Notes under the pieces: model-generated
Database searches by the model: none
The model's input: the letters and a program-made list of their open reading frames with translations, nothing else
What the model was told of the DNA's origin: nothing
Made by a program: the position numbers and the translations under genes
In this document: piece by piece, positions 39,454 to 50,721 of the stretch
Position numbering within the stretch: the first letter of the stretch is position 1
Layout of the letters: every line of letters begins with the position of its first letter
Assembly: GCA_000980495.1 (NCBI GenBank)
Contig: LARN01000002.1
Location: 1 to 64,000, forward strand
Direction of reading: 5' to 3'
DNA: 64,000 nucleotides
DNA from: Acinetobacter sp. N54.MGS-139
Lineage (GTDB): Bacteria > Pseudomonadota > Gammaproteobacteria > Burkholderiales > Burkholderiaceae_F

Positions 39454-40920
39454 ATGCGACTCCTTCAAAAGGCTTTAACCTTTGACGACGTTCTCCTCGT
39501 TCCTGCATACTCGAACATACTTCCCCGCGAGACCGTCCTTTCCACACAATTCACCAGAGACCTCCGTTTAAACATCCCGTTCTGCTCTGCAGCTATGGAT
39601 ACGGTTACTGAAGCTAATTTGGCCATTGCCTTAGCTCAGGAAGGCGGCATCGGTATTATTCATAAAAACATGACAGCCCAGGCTCAGGCTGCCGAAGTTA
39701 ATAAAGTTAAACGCCACGAAGCAGGCATGGTTGCCGACCCGATCACCATCGGTCCGGACATGATTGTTGCCGACGTGATTCGTCTGACTCGCGAACACAA
39801 CATTTCCGGTCTTCCCGTTGTTCAGGGCGAAAAAGTCCTCGGTATGGTTACACACCGCGACCTTCGCTTCGAAGACCGCATGGACGCCAAGATCAGTGAA
39901 ATCATGACACCGGCCGAGCGCCTGATCACGATTAAAGAAGGCGCCACACTCGACGACGCTAAGAAACTGATGCACGAGCATCGCCTTGAAAGAGTTCTGG
40001 TTGTTGACGACAACTTCCACCTTCGCGGCTTGATGACCGTCAAAGACATCATCAAAGCAACCGAACATCCGTATGCTTCCAAAGATAAACACGGCAAACT
40101 GCTTGCCGGTGCAGCTGTCGGCGTCGGAGCCGGTACGGAAGAACGTGTCGAACTGCTGGTTGACGCCGGCGTCGACGTATTGGTTGTTGATACAGCCCAC
40201 GGCCATTCTCAGGGCGTGCTTGACCGCGTCAAGTGGGTTAAGCAGCACTATCCTCAGGTTCAGGTTATTGGCGGAAACATTGCTACTGCCGCTGCTGCTC
40301 TGGCCCTCGTTGAAAACGGTGCAGACGCTGTTAAAGTCGGCATCGGCCCGGGTTCTATTTGTACGACTCGCGTTGTTGCCGGTGTCGGTGTTCCGCAGAT
40401 TACTGCCGTCTCTAACGTTGCCGAAGCTCTTCAAGGCTCCGGTGTTCCTCTGATCGCTGACGGCGGTATCCGCTTCTCCGGCGACGTCGCAAAAGCCATC
40501 GCAGCCGGTGCCAATACCGTCATGATGGGCGGTATGTTTGCCGGTACTGACGAAGCTCCGGGCGAAATCATTCTGTATCAGGGCCGCTCCTACAAGAGCT
40601 ACCGCGGTATGGGCTCTCTCGGCGCTATGAACAAAGGCTCTGCCGACCGTTACTTCCAGGACAACAATAACGGCAATGTTGATAAGTTTGTACCGGAAGG
40701 TATTGAAGGTATGGTTCCCTACAAAGGAAGCGTTCTTGCCATCATCTATCAGATGTGCGGCGGCCTTCGTTCTTCTATGGGCTACTGCGGCTGCCGTACG
40801 ATTGATGAGATGCGCAGCAAAGCCTGCTTTGTTGAAATCACATCTGCCGGCTGGCGTGAATCTCATGTTCACGATGTGAAGATCACGAAGGAAGCTCCGA
40901 ACTACAGACTGGAACATTAA
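39454..40920 (+). CDS. guaB: IMP dehydrogenase
   Basis: Oxidises IMP to XMP, the committed step to GMP. 488 residues. N-terminus [20 protein letters not shown], an inserted pair of CBS domains (about 95-205), catalytic Cys loop [15 protein letters not shown], flap region [11 protein letters not shown] and YKGSV. GAGG upstream supports ATG 39454. guaA, the next enzyme of the pathway, follows 103 nt later. Confidence 0.98.
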   Translation: MRLLQKALTFDDVLLVPAYSNILPRETVLSTQFTRDLRLNIPFCSAAMDTVTEANLAIALAQEGGIGIIHKNMTAQAQAAEVNKVKRHEAGMVADPITIGPDMIVADVIRLTREHNISGLPVVQGEKVLGMVTHRDLRFEDRMDAKISEIMTPAERLITIKEGATLDDAKKLMHEHRLERVLVVDDNFHLRGLMTVKDIIKATEHPYASKDKHGKLLAGAAVGVGAGTEERVELLVDAGVDVLVVDTAHGHSQGVLDRVKWVKQHYPQVQVIGGNIATAAAALALVENGADAVKVGIGPGSICTTRVVAGVGVPQITAVSNVAEALQGSGVPLIADGGIRFSGDVAKAIAAGANTVMMGGMFAGTDEAPGEIILYQGRSYKSYRGMGSLGAMNKGSADRYFQDNNNGNVDKFVPEGIEGMVPYKGSVLAIIYQMCGGLRSSMGYCGCRTIDEMRSKACFVEITSAGWRESHVHDVKITKEAPNYRLEH

Positions 40921-40963
40921 TTTCCCTACATGTCTGAAATTTCGGATTAATATGACGGACAAG

Positions 40964-41005
40964 AGTCGACTCGAGTTTTATAGACTCGGGCCGACTTTTG
41001 TTTTT
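40964..41005 (+). terminator. Possible terminator between guaB and guaA
   Basis: AGTCGACTCGAGT pairs with ACTCGGGCCGACT with one mismatch and one G-U, followed by TTTGTTTTT. guaA starts about 20 nt later, so it could attenuate read-through. Confidence 0.55.
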
Positions 41006-41023
41006 AATTGATATTTAGCGAAG

Positions 41024-42589
41024 ATGAACCACGATCGAATTTTAATTCTTGACTTCGGAAGCCAAGTCACGCAATTGATTGCGCGCCGTATTCGTGAAGC
41101 TCACGTTTACTGCGAAGTCCACTCCTGCGACGTATCGGATGAATTTATTAAAGAATTCAAGCCGAGCGGCATCGTCCTGTCCGGCTCTCACATGAGCGCT
41201 TATGAAGAATCTACGGACCGCGCTCCGAAGGCCGTCTTTGAAATCGGTGTTCCGGTTTTAGGCATTTGCTACGGCATGCAGACAATGGCTGAGCAGCTCG
41301 GCGGCAAGGTTGAAAACGGTGCTCAGCGTGAGTTCGGCTACGCAGAAGTTCGTGAACACGGCCACACAAAACTCTTGAAGAATATATCCGACTTTACGGA
41401 TAAAGACGGCAAGAGCTATCTGAAGGTTTGGATGAGCCACGGCGACAAAGTCACTGAAATGCCGCCGGGATTCAAACTGATGTGCTCGACTCCGACTTGC
41501 CCCATTGCCGGTATGGCTGATGAGGGAAGAGGCTTCTACGCTGTTCAGTTCCACCCGGAAGTCACACATACTGAAAAGGGCCGTGAAATTCTTGAGACAT
41601 TCGTTCTTAAGATCTGCAAAGCCAATCCCGACTGGGTTATGGGCAACTTCGCACAGGAAGCGGTTGAAAAAATTCGCCATCAGGTCGGTAAAGACGAAGT
41701 TATTCTCGGTCTTTCCGGCGGCGTCGATTCTTCCGTTACCGCTGCCTTGATTCATCGTGCTATCGGCGATCAGCTGACCTGCGTCTTCGTGGATAACGGT
41801 CTTCTTCGTCTGCACGAAAGAGAGCAGGTTGCCCAGACTTTCCGTGACAACATGGGTATGAAGCTGATTGTGGTTGATGCTTCCGACCGTTTCATGGATG
41901 CTTTAGCCGGAGTTACCGATCCCGAAGCCAAACGTAAGATCATCGGTCGTCTGTTTGTCGAAGTTTTCCAGGAAGAAGCTGAAAAACTTCAGAACGCTAA
42001 GTGGCTTGCTCAAGGCACCATTTATCCTGACGTCATTGAATCCAACGGTGCTAAGACTAAGAAGGCTCAGACGATTAAGTCTCACCATAACGTCGGCGGC
42101 TTACCCGATACACTGCATCTGAAGCTTCTCGAACCGCTTCGCGAACTCTTCAAAGACGAAGTTCGTGAACTTGGTATCGCTCTGGGACTGCCGGCTGAAA
42201 TGGTTTATCGCCATCCATTCCCCGGACCCGGCCTCGGTGTTCGTATTCTCGGCGCTATCAAGCGCGAATACGCCGATCTTCTGAGAGAAGCCGATGCGAT
42301 CTTCATTGAAGAACTTCGCAACGCCGGCTGGTACGACAAAGTCAGCCAGGCTTTCGTTGTCTTCCTGCCGGTTAAGAGCGTCGGTGTGATGGGCGACGGC
42401 AGAACATACGACTGGGTTGTCAGCCTGAGAGCTGTTCAGACCAGCGACTTTATGACTGCTAAATGGGCACATTTGCCGTACGATCTCCTTGGCAAGGTTT
42501 CCAATCGCATCATCAACGAGGTTAAGGGCATTAATCGCGTCGTTTATGATGTATCAGGGAAACCTCCTGCCACGATTGAGTGGGAGTGA
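41024..42589 (+). CDS. guaA: GMP synthase (glutamine-hydrolysing)
   Basis: Aminates XMP to GMP. 521 residues. The class I glutaminase domain has catalytic Cys 82 in [15 protein letters not shown] and His/Glu in [12 protein letters not shown]. The PP-loop ATPase [17 protein letters not shown] begins near residue 226. The C-terminal dimerisation domain ends [10 protein letters not shown]. The oxyanion segment reads [12 protein letters not shown], slightly unlike the common SGGP form. Confidence 0.98.
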   Translation: MNHDRILILDFGSQVTQLIARRIREAHVYCEVHSCDVSDEFIKEFKPSGIVLSGSHMSAYEESTDRAPKAVFEIGVPVLGICYGMQTMAEQLGGKVENGAQREFGYAEVREHGHTKLLKNISDFTDKDGKSYLKVWMSHGDKVTEMPPGFKLMCSTPTCPIAGMADEGRGFYAVQFHPEVTHTEKGREILETFVLKICKANPDWVMGNFAQEAVEKIRHQVGKDEVILGLSGGVDSSVTAALIHRAIGDQLTCVFVDNGLLRLHEREQVAQTFRDNMGMKLIVVDASDRFMDALAGVTDPEAKRKIIGRLFVEVFQEEAEKLQNAKWLAQGTIYPDVIESNGAKTKKAQTIKSHHNVGGLPDTLHLKLLEPLRELFKDEVRELGIALGLPAEMVYRHPFPGPGLGVRILGAIKREYADLLREADAIFIEELRNAGWYDKVSQAFVVFLPVKSVGVMGDGRTYDWVVSLRAVQTSDFMTAKWAHLPYDLLGKVSNRIINEVKGINRVVYDVSGKPPATIEWE

Positions 42590-42950
42590 TCAGGTAGCAT
42601 TTTAATTCGCTAATAAAAGCATCAGGGTGCCTTGAGGGCGCCCTTTTTTGTACTAATTTTCAATAGGTTAGAGATTTTAAAGATTGATGCTTCAAGATAG
42701 CTCTATTTGCGGGACGGGGATTTTTCAAGTTATTTCTTCATGGTTCCGACGGACCGTAATTCTTAGGGCCATGAGTTTTTTGCCATGGTTTCATCAAAAA
42801 GTTGTTTCTACTCATGGTTCGATAAAAGAATAATTTCGAAACAAGAACTGCAGGAAAAGAATTTAAATTACTCGATTCGCACGGCTTTACCCTCGTTTTT
42901 GAGGTCTGCGCGTTAACATGCTAGGCGGGCAACTCAGTTATACTTTGGCC
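42590..42950 (+). other. Non-coding gap after guaA
   Basis: 361 bp, AT-rich, with no gene I can support. It contains the guaA terminator; three CATGGTT-containing segments at about 42739, 42784 and 42813, the last two sharing a longer degenerate match (CATGGTT, then CATCAAAAAG or CGATAAAAG); and a -10-like TATACT (42939-42944) immediately before the next gene. The guaA 3' end is a known island integration site in other bacteria, but no integrase or flanking duplication is seen. Confidence 0.5.
42624..42649 (+). terminator. Terminator of guaA
   Basis: AGGGTGCC (42624-42631) pairs with GGCGCCCT (42637-42644), including one G-U, and is followed by TTTTT. Confidence 0.88.
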
Positions 42951-43517
42951 ATGAAAAAGATCGGAATAAAGCAATTTAAAACCACGCCTGACCTGGCAAA
43001 GATGATAGAAGAAGGCCATAAGGTTCACGCGATGGCGAACGGAAGAATACAATCGTATGAGCGGCACACGCCTCAGCCGGAAGACTACAGTAACTTAGAC
43101 GATTTTATGGAAGTCGCCGAGAATCATATCGATGAGCTCTTTAGCACCAGAAGAGAAGTTGATGAAATGCTGACTGAAGTCTTTACGGTTTTTGTCAGGC
43201 ATCCGGAGCTTTCCGGCACGCCTTATATTGCCGTATTAGAACTGATGGTTTTTCTCGAAGAGGATTTCCGCCAGTTAACTAAGAGATATGAGGCAGCATC
43301 TTCTGCGCTGGCTGCCATAGAAGAAAATCAGTACGGCTGCGACGATATGGATATTTATGTCGGAGAACACGGCGCAAGAACAATGCTGGATGCTTTAGAA
43401 CGATTAAAGAAATTTGGTCAATTAACCAGCGACGAAGAAGGCCTTGAGTGTGAGCTCAAGGAAGGCGTGGCAAACCAAAGCACCGATATTAATTGGAAAC
43501 AGCCGCGTCTTAATTAA
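42951..43517 (+). CDS. Unrecognised acidic helical protein
   Basis: 188 residues from ATG 42951 (MKKIGIKQFKTTPDLAKMIEEG). Soluble, acidic, probably helical; no signal peptide, membrane segment or motif I know. Distinct segments are PQPEDYSNLDDFMEVAENH, RHPELSGTPYIAVLELMVFLEEDF and YGCDDMDIYVGEHGARTMLDALERL. No Shine-Dalgarno precedes this ATG; TATACT ends seven bases before it, so the message may be leaderless. An ATG at 42918 in frame would add 11 residues but also lacks a ribosome-binding site. It precedes tadA by 14 nt. Confidence 0.65.
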   Translation: MKKIGIKQFKTTPDLAKMIEEGHKVHAMANGRIQSYERHTPQPEDYSNLDDFMEVAENHIDELFSTRREVDEMLTEVFTVFVRHPELSGTPYIAVLELMVFLEEDFRQLTKRYEAASSALAAIEENQYGCDDMDIYVGEHGARTMLDALERLKKFGQLTSDEEGLECELKEGVANQSTDINWKQPRLN

Positions 43518-43531
43518 TTTTCTATGACAAG

Positions 43532-44380
43532 ATGCCTCAGCAGACGGATCTAATTTCGAAATTTGTGAAATTGTCTATTCGGCGAGGCTCTTCTCTTGCT
43601 TCTCTTTCAAAATCTCCCGAACATCTCCGTACAGTTGTAGATGCGTTTAGGGCAACGGCCCGTGATCCGCTTGATCCGGACGAAGAAGATGCAAAAAAAT
43701 TTTTAGTCGAAGCCGGTAGCTGGATAACCGATTCAGCCCAAAATCTTTTGGATGCTTCGGTCTCCCCACCCAATGAGCATGTCAACAAATTTTCGCTCTC
43801 GGAGTTAACTTCGGCGGTCGAGGTCTTTCGAGAAGAAATTCGGCAAAAAAGAAAACAGCAGGCTTTAAGTCGAGAAGAAGAAGTTCGACTTTCAAGAATC
43901 GATCGGTCACGTGATGAATACTTCATGCGCGAAGCCCTCGCCGAGGCAGAAAAGGCTCATCAGGCCGGAGAAGTTCCGGTCGGCGCAGTTGTTGTCGATA
44001 AAGAAGGCAGAATCATCGGCAGAGGTCATAACTTGGTGGTTGCCGGTCATGATCCGAGCGGACACGCTGAAATCATTGCCCTTAGGAATGCTTCTCAAAA
44101 TATTAAAAACTATCGACTCGATAACTGCGCGATCTATGTGACGCTTGAACCGTGCCCGATGTGCTCCGGCGCGATTATCGGTGCCAGACTTACCCGATTG
44201 GTTTACGGGGCCAAAGACCAAAAAGCGGGAGCCGTCGAAAGTGTGTTTAAACTATTTGACGAGAGAAGAGTCAATCATCACACTGATGTGACAGCAGGAG
44301 TACTGGAGGAAGACTGTCTCCGGATGCTCCGAAGTTTTTTTGTCGAATTAAGAAAGAGCCGTGGTAAATCAAATGGATAA
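43532..44380 (+). CDS. tadA: tRNA adenosine-34 deaminase with N-terminal extension
   Basis: TadA converts A34 to inosine in tRNA-Arg(ACG). The deaminase domain (about 128-282) is intact: zinc His and catalytic Glu in HAE (178-180), zinc cysteines in PCPMC (207-211). E. coli TadA is about 167 residues; here 282, because about 125 residues precede the canonical YFMREALAEAE start. The extension (LISKFVKLSIRRGSSLASL, then acidic and basic helical segments) is in frame with no stop, and no better start with a ribosome-binding site is seen at the domain boundary. The stop overlaps ldcA. Confidence 0.9.
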   Translation: MPQQTDLISKFVKLSIRRGSSLASLSKSPEHLRTVVDAFRATARDPLDPDEEDAKKFLVEAGSWITDSAQNLLDASVSPPNEHVNKFSLSELTSAVEVFREEIRQKRKQQALSREEEVRLSRIDRSRDEYFMREALAEAEKAHQAGEVPVGAVVVDKEGRIIGRGHNLVVAGHDPSGHAEIIALRNASQNIKNYRLDNCAIYVTLEPCPMCSGAIIGARLTRLVYGAKDQKAGAVESVFKLFDERRVNHHTDVTAGVLEEDCLRMLRSFFVELRKSRGKSNG

Positions 44381-45281
44381 AGTCGGTATTAACGCCCCTT
44401 CCGGTAATGTCATTCATTTCAAATCCGTCGAGAGGGCGGCCGAACTATTCGGAGAAAGAGGTTGGGACGTAACGATCGGAGAAGATGTTTACACCAGCTT
44501 CGGCCGTTTCGGCGGTTCCAGCGACTCCGCTCGTTTGAATGATTTTCAGCAGGCCTGCAGCGACACCGAACTTGTTTTGTGCGCTCGGGGCGGTTACGGT
44601 TTTTCCCGGCTCCTACCGAACCTTGATTTCAACAAAATCAAATCTAATGGAACTTGGGTTGCCGGTTTTTCCGATATTACTTTTTTCACTACGGCTTATT
44701 TGGCGCTCACCGGCGGAAAGAGCCTGCAGGCGCCGACGGCTTCCGTGCTCGGCGATCTCAAGTGCGACCCTTACACCATTCAAACTTTCTTTGAACTATT
44801 AGCGGCAGAGGAATACAAACTCTTTTTTCCGACGCCGTTCCCGGACCTTCAAACATCAGGACTGCTATGGGGAGGAAATCTGACCGTCTTGTGTTCGATG
44901 CTCGGAACTAAATACTTTCCGAAAGTCGAAGGCGGCATTCTTTTTGTTGAAGACATTGCTGAACCGGCCTACAAAATAGAACGTGATTTGAATCATCTTC
45001 TGCAGGCTGGAGTGATCGATAATCAAAACGCCGTGATCTTGGGGGACTTCTCAAAAATTAAGTCCTCTGAGCACGATTTCGGATACGGGCTCGAAGACGC
45101 TCTGAGTTATATCGCAGGCCAAACGAAAACACCGTTTATCTCAGGATTGCCGTTTGGGCACGAAATGAAAACCGCCACGCTTGTGGTCGGCGCCGAGGCT
45201 CATCTCAACGTTCAGTCAAATATGGCCGAACTCAGGATGACCGGCTGTCCTAACTTCAAAGCTTCTGGGGTGCAGAAATGA
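44373..45281 (+). CDS. ldcA: LD-carboxypeptidase (muramoyltetrapeptide carboxypeptidase)
   Basis: Cytoplasmic serine peptidase of family S66 that trims D-Ala from tetrapeptides during peptidoglycan recycling. 302 residues. N-terminal VGINAPSGNV, nucleophile Ser in VAGFSDITFF (the GxSD motif), catalytic Glu in LFVEDIAEPAYKIER, and His in PFGHE. ATG 44373 overlaps the tadA stop; a GTG four codons earlier is an alternative. Its stop overlaps the kinase gene by 4 bp. Confidence 0.92.
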   Translation: MDKVGINAPSGNVIHFKSVERAAELFGERGWDVTIGEDVYTSFGRFGGSSDSARLNDFQQACSDTELVLCARGGYGFSRLLPNLDFNKIKSNGTWVAGFSDITFFTTAYLALTGGKSLQAPTASVLGDLKCDPYTIQTFFELLAAEEYKLFFPTPFPDLQTSGLLWGGNLTVLCSMLGTKYFPKVEGGILFVEDIAEPAYKIERDLNHLLQAGVIDNQNAVILGDFSKIKSSEHDFGYGLEDALSYIAGQTKTPFISGLPFGHEMKTATLVVGAEAHLNVQSNMAELRMTGCPNFKASGVQK

Positions 45282-47164
45282 TTTTTTCTGCGATTAAGCG
45301 CCTAAAAACCATTTTTGAGCCGGACCCTCCTGAGGCGACCAATTATCATCTTCATCTTTCCGGCGCTCGTTTAGCTTCAAAGGTGCAGCTCCGCCAGCTG
45401 TCGGTTTTGAAGCATCGTACGACAGCTGTGGTCGCCATCCGCATGCTGCTGTACCTCATCTTTACCTTGACTTGCTGGAGCTATGTCGGGGGCTGGGTCA
45501 TGGCGCTCTGGCTGGCTTTTAATGTGATGCATACGCTGGCGAGCATGAAATCTGCGGACGACTTCTTCAATGAACCGTCCATGGACAAGCGTTTCCATTA
45601 CTGGAAGAACCGCACGCTCCAGATGATTTTGGTGTCGGGTCTCTCTATCGGTTTTGCGGGCTTTTATTTCATGGTTCCGGATAACGTCATTGTCGAGATG
45701 ATTCTCTTGGCCATGATTGTGGGCGTGACATTCAGCAGTGTGCCGCTTTACGCCATCTGGCTTCCAGCCCTTTGGATATTCGTTCCGGCGACGTTGCTTC
45801 CGACGATTCTGAAGCTCGTCCTGATATACCAGCCGTCCTTGTTTATCGCTTTATTCTGGACGCTTATTCTTTTCCTCATTATTTTCTACTTCGGCGTCCG
45901 TCTGAATAAGATTTATCTCCAAGGTATCTATCGTTCGTTTGAACGAGAGTTCTTGATGGAGCAGCTGATTTTCCAGCGGCAGAAGGCCGACTATATCCGC
46001 GAAGCGTCCGAAATGGCGATCTCTGCAAGAACACGATTCTTTGCAGCGGCCAACCACGATCTTCGTCAACCGCTCCAGGCTATGGGCATTTTTATCTCTA
46101 TTCTTCAGGGGCAGGCCGATCAACAGGCTAAGCCTTTAATTGATAATTTGTCGAAGGCCTGCAATACGGTGGCGACGCTGGTGGATCAGATTCTGATTAT
46201 TTCGAAGCTGGATTCCAAGACGATGAAGATTCGGCCATCCGAAGTTTCCATTCGTTCAATCTTCTCTGAATTAGCCAATGAATTTACGCCGATGGCTGAA
46301 CAGAGGGGACTGACATTTGAAGTGAGGGCCGAGCCCCTGATGATTGTCACCGACGAACTGCTTTTTGAACGGGTGCTTCGTAACCTTATCGGAAACGCCG
46401 TACGTTATACCGAGCACGGCGGTGTCCTGCTGAGGGCCAAGAAAACAAAAAAGAATACGCTGGTCGTTACGGTCTCTGATTCCGGCTGCGGTATTACGAA
46501 AGAAGATCAGGCAAAACTTTTTCAGGCCTATTACCGCGGCGGCGCCGGTCATAAATCTCGAGAAGGCTTCGGCTTAGGTCTTTCGATTGTCGATAAGATC
46601 TGCAAACTTCTGAATATTGAACTTAAGCTCATTTCAAAAGTCGGGAAGGGTTCTATCTTCCGCTTGGAAATGGCAATTGAAACGTCTGTGGATACTACAG
46701 AGGTTCAGCCGCCCGTACAGCCGAATCGGATTTTTTCCTTGGAAAATGTCAACGTCCTCTTAATTGAAGACGATCCTTTGATCCGTGAGAGTCTGGCAAC
46801 GCTGCTAGAAGGCTGGGGCGCTAAGGTGAGAAGGGCTGAATACTTTGATGCAGAACTCGCTGCTCAGTTAATCGAGGAAGCGCCGGTGGATATTATTTTC
46901 TCGGATTTTAACTTGGGGCCGGGCCGCTTGACCGGTCTTCAATCGATCTTCCGTATTCGAAGCGTCCTGGGGCGCAAGATTCCGGCGATTATCAGCACGG
47001 CCACTTCTCGAGATGCCATTATGGCCCAGTACGAAGAAGAAACCGAAGGACTGGACTTTGCGGATTCGGCGGTCAACCTGATGGAACTTCCACTTATCGT
47101 ACAGAAGCCGGTCACGCCGACTGAGATTAATCGGATTATTCACCGCGAAATCGAAAAGAAGTAA
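45278..47164 (+). CDS. Six-TM hybrid sensor histidine kinase
   Basis: 628 residues. Six hydrophobic helices span about 49-210 with no large periplasmic domain, suggesting it senses a membrane or intramembrane signal. HisKA box ANHDLRQPL with phospho-acceptor His 260; HATPase N-box NLIGNAVRYTEHGG, G1 DSGCGI and G2 GFGLGLSIVDK. A C-terminal receiver domain has LLIEDDP, phospho-Asp 543 in FSDFNLG and Lys in QKPV. No DNA-binding output or cognate regulator is adjacent. The ATGA overlap with ldcA makes coexpression likely; the signal is unknown. Confidence 0.92.
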   Translation: MIFSAIKRLKTIFEPDPPEATNYHLHLSGARLASKVQLRQLSVLKHRTTAVVAIRMLLYLIFTLTCWSYVGGWVMALWLAFNVMHTLASMKSADDFFNEPSMDKRFHYWKNRTLQMILVSGLSIGFAGFYFMVPDNVIVEMILLAMIVGVTFSSVPLYAIWLPALWIFVPATLLPTILKLVLIYQPSLFIALFWTLILFLIIFYFGVRLNKIYLQGIYRSFEREFLMEQLIFQRQKADYIREASEMAISARTRFFAAANHDLRQPLQAMGIFISILQGQADQQAKPLIDNLSKACNTVATLVDQILIISKLDSKTMKIRPSEVSIRSIFSELANEFTPMAEQRGLTFEVRAEPLMIVTDELLFERVLRNLIGNAVRYTEHGGVLLRAKKTKKNTLVVTVSDSGCGITKEDQAKLFQAYYRGGAGHKSREGFGLGLSIVDKICKLLNIELKLISKVGKGSIFRLEMAIETSVDTTEVQPPVQPNRIFSLENVNVLLIEDDPLIRESLATLLEGWGAKVRRAEYFDAELAAQLIEEAPVDIIFSDFNLGPGRLTGLQSIFRIRSVLGRKIPAIISTATSRDAIMAQYEEETEGLDFADSAVNLMELPLIVQKPVTPTEINRIIHREIEKK

Positions 47165-47359
47165 TTTCTTTCCAAGATTTAAAGTTCTCGCCTTTATTGC
47201 GCTATATTGAAAGAATCTTCTACAAGAAGAATAAAAAAACCGAACCTAACCATTCCGCAAGAATGAGCCGGTGTCGGTACTAGAACATGCGGGCCTCCGT
47301 CATAAGCAGAGTGTTCGCCTCCAATCAATTTCCCGTGGACTTTGAAAGGATATTTCCTA

Positions 47360-49101
47360 ATGAAATCTCAAGAAGGGTCTAAAGCCGCAGAACGTCTGAA
47401 CGGGTCGGAGATACTTGTACGCGCACTTGCCGAAGAAGGCGTGGAATACGTCTTCGGTTATCCGGGCGGCAGCGTATTAAATATTTTTGACGCGATCTAC
47501 AAACAGGATAAATTCAAACACATCCTTGTTCGTCATGAGCAGGCGGCAGCACATGCTGCGGACGCCTACTCCAGAGCTTCCAACAAGGTCGGCGTTGCCT
47601 TGGTCACTAGCGGCCCCGGCGCCACCAACGCCGTCACCGGCATCGCAACTGCGTATGCCGACAGCATTCCGATGGTGATTTTTACCGGTCAGGTGAATAC
47701 CAGCGCGATCGGTCAGGACGCTTTCCAAGAAGTGGATATCGTGGGCATTTCTCGTCCATGTGTAAAACACAATTTTTTAGTGAAAGACGTCAAAGATTTG
47801 ACCAAGACGATTAAGAAGGCTTTCTATATAGCCAAAACAGGCCGTCCCGGCCCCGTACTAATCGATATTCCGAAGGATGTTTCCGCAGCGATCTGCGAAT
47901 ATCAATATCCGGAAAATGTGGAACTTCGTTCATATAAACCTTTGACGAAGGGCCATCTGGGTCAGATCAAAAAGGCACTGCAATTAATTCTCTCGGCTGA
48001 ACGTCCTTTGATCCATATCGGCGGAGGTATCGTTTCTGCCAATGCGAGCGAACTGCTCCAGCGTTTAGCTTTTGAACTCGGCATTCCCGTTAATTCAACA
48101 TTGATGGGCTTGGGTGCCATGCCGTCCGATGATAAAAAATTCCTCGGTATGGTGGGCATGCACGGAACCTACGAAGCTAACATGGCGATGCAGAACTGCG
48201 ACGTTCTGATCGCAATCGGTTCCAGATTCGACGACCGGGTAGTCGGCTTGCCGTCTAACTTTGCACAGACAGGCCGCAAGATTATTCATATTGATATCGA
48301 TCCGTCCACGATTTCCAAACGCGTGAAAGTCGACATCCCGATCGTCGGCGACGTGAAGGAAGTCATCGCCGACATGCTCAATCTGCTCGAAACTACCGAC
48401 AAGCGTCCTGATCCGGAAAAGCTCGCTGCCTGGCAGAACAGAATCAACGGCTGGCGTGAAAAAGACTGTCTTCATTATGAAAACAGCGCTTCGGTCATCA
48501 AACCTCAGTATGTTCTTCAGAAGCTGCAGGAAATCGGCGGTGATGACATGATTGTGGCGACCGACGTCGGTCAGCATCAGATGTGGTGTGCTCAATTCCT
48601 TAAATTCCGTAAGCCTCGCCATTGGCTGACTTCCGGCGGCTTGGGCACTATGGGTGTGGGCCTGCCCTATGCGATCGGTGCCTGCGTTGCTCATCCGGAT
48701 AAACCGGTGGTCTGTGTCACTGGCGACGGTTCTATTCAGATGAATATTCAGGAATTGGCGACGGCGAAACAATTGGGTGTTGCACCCAAGATCATCCTGC
48801 TCAACAACAACTATCTCGGTATGGTTCGTCAGTGGCAGGAACTTGAATATGACCGCCGTTACTCTCATTCCCACATGGAAGTAACACCTGACTTTAAGGC
48901 CCTGGCAGAAGCCTACGGCCACGTCGGTATTGTGGTCGATCGTCCGGAAGACGTTGAACAAGCCCTGAAGGATGCTTTCGGCAAATACAAAGACAAACTC
49001 GTCTTCCTTGATTTCCATGTGGATCCGACGGAGAACGTTTGGCCGATGGTGAAAGCCGGACGCGGACTTACGGAAATGATCTTAGGCTCGGAGAAAATCT
49101 G

Positions 49102-49102
<1 letters not shown>
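47360..49102 (+). CDS. ilvI: Acetolactate synthase large subunit
   Basis: ThDP/FAD-dependent catalytic subunit making acetolactate and acetohydroxybutyrate, first common step of branched-chain amino acid synthesis. 580 residues. Catalytic Glu region LVRHEQAAAHAADAYSRAS, VTSGPGATNAVTGIATAY, and the ThDP motif VTGDGSIQMNIQELATA with NNNYLGMVRQW. GAAAGGA supports ATG 47360. The TGA overlaps the ilvH ATG. No leucine- or valine-rich attenuator peptide is convincing in the 195-nt leader. Confidence 0.97.
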
Positions 49103-50651
<1,549 letters not shown>

Positions 50652-50676
50652 TCATTTGAACCGCTGAAAAAATGAG

Positions 50677-50705
50677 AAGGGGCGCCGATCAGCGCCCCTT
50701 TGATT
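50677..50705. terminator. Bidirectional terminator between ilvC and yicC
   Basis: AAGGGGCGC (50677-50685) and GCGCCCCTT (50692-50700) form a 9-bp stem. T-rich sequence follows on plus, and TTTTTT follows four bases past the stem on minus. Confidence 0.8.
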
Positions 50706-50721
50706 ATCTGAAAAAGATAAA

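Noticed and set aside
42560..42600. Island attachment site at the guaA 3' end
   Set aside because: guaA is intact and no integrase, second att copy or mobile gene follows within the window.
47287..47382. A 31-codon frame before ilvI as an attenuator leader peptide
   Set aside because: It has seven Val/Ile codons but no Leu and none clustered, no ribosome-binding site, and it overlaps the ilvI ribosome-binding site and start. No terminator/antiterminator pair is seen in 47165-47359.
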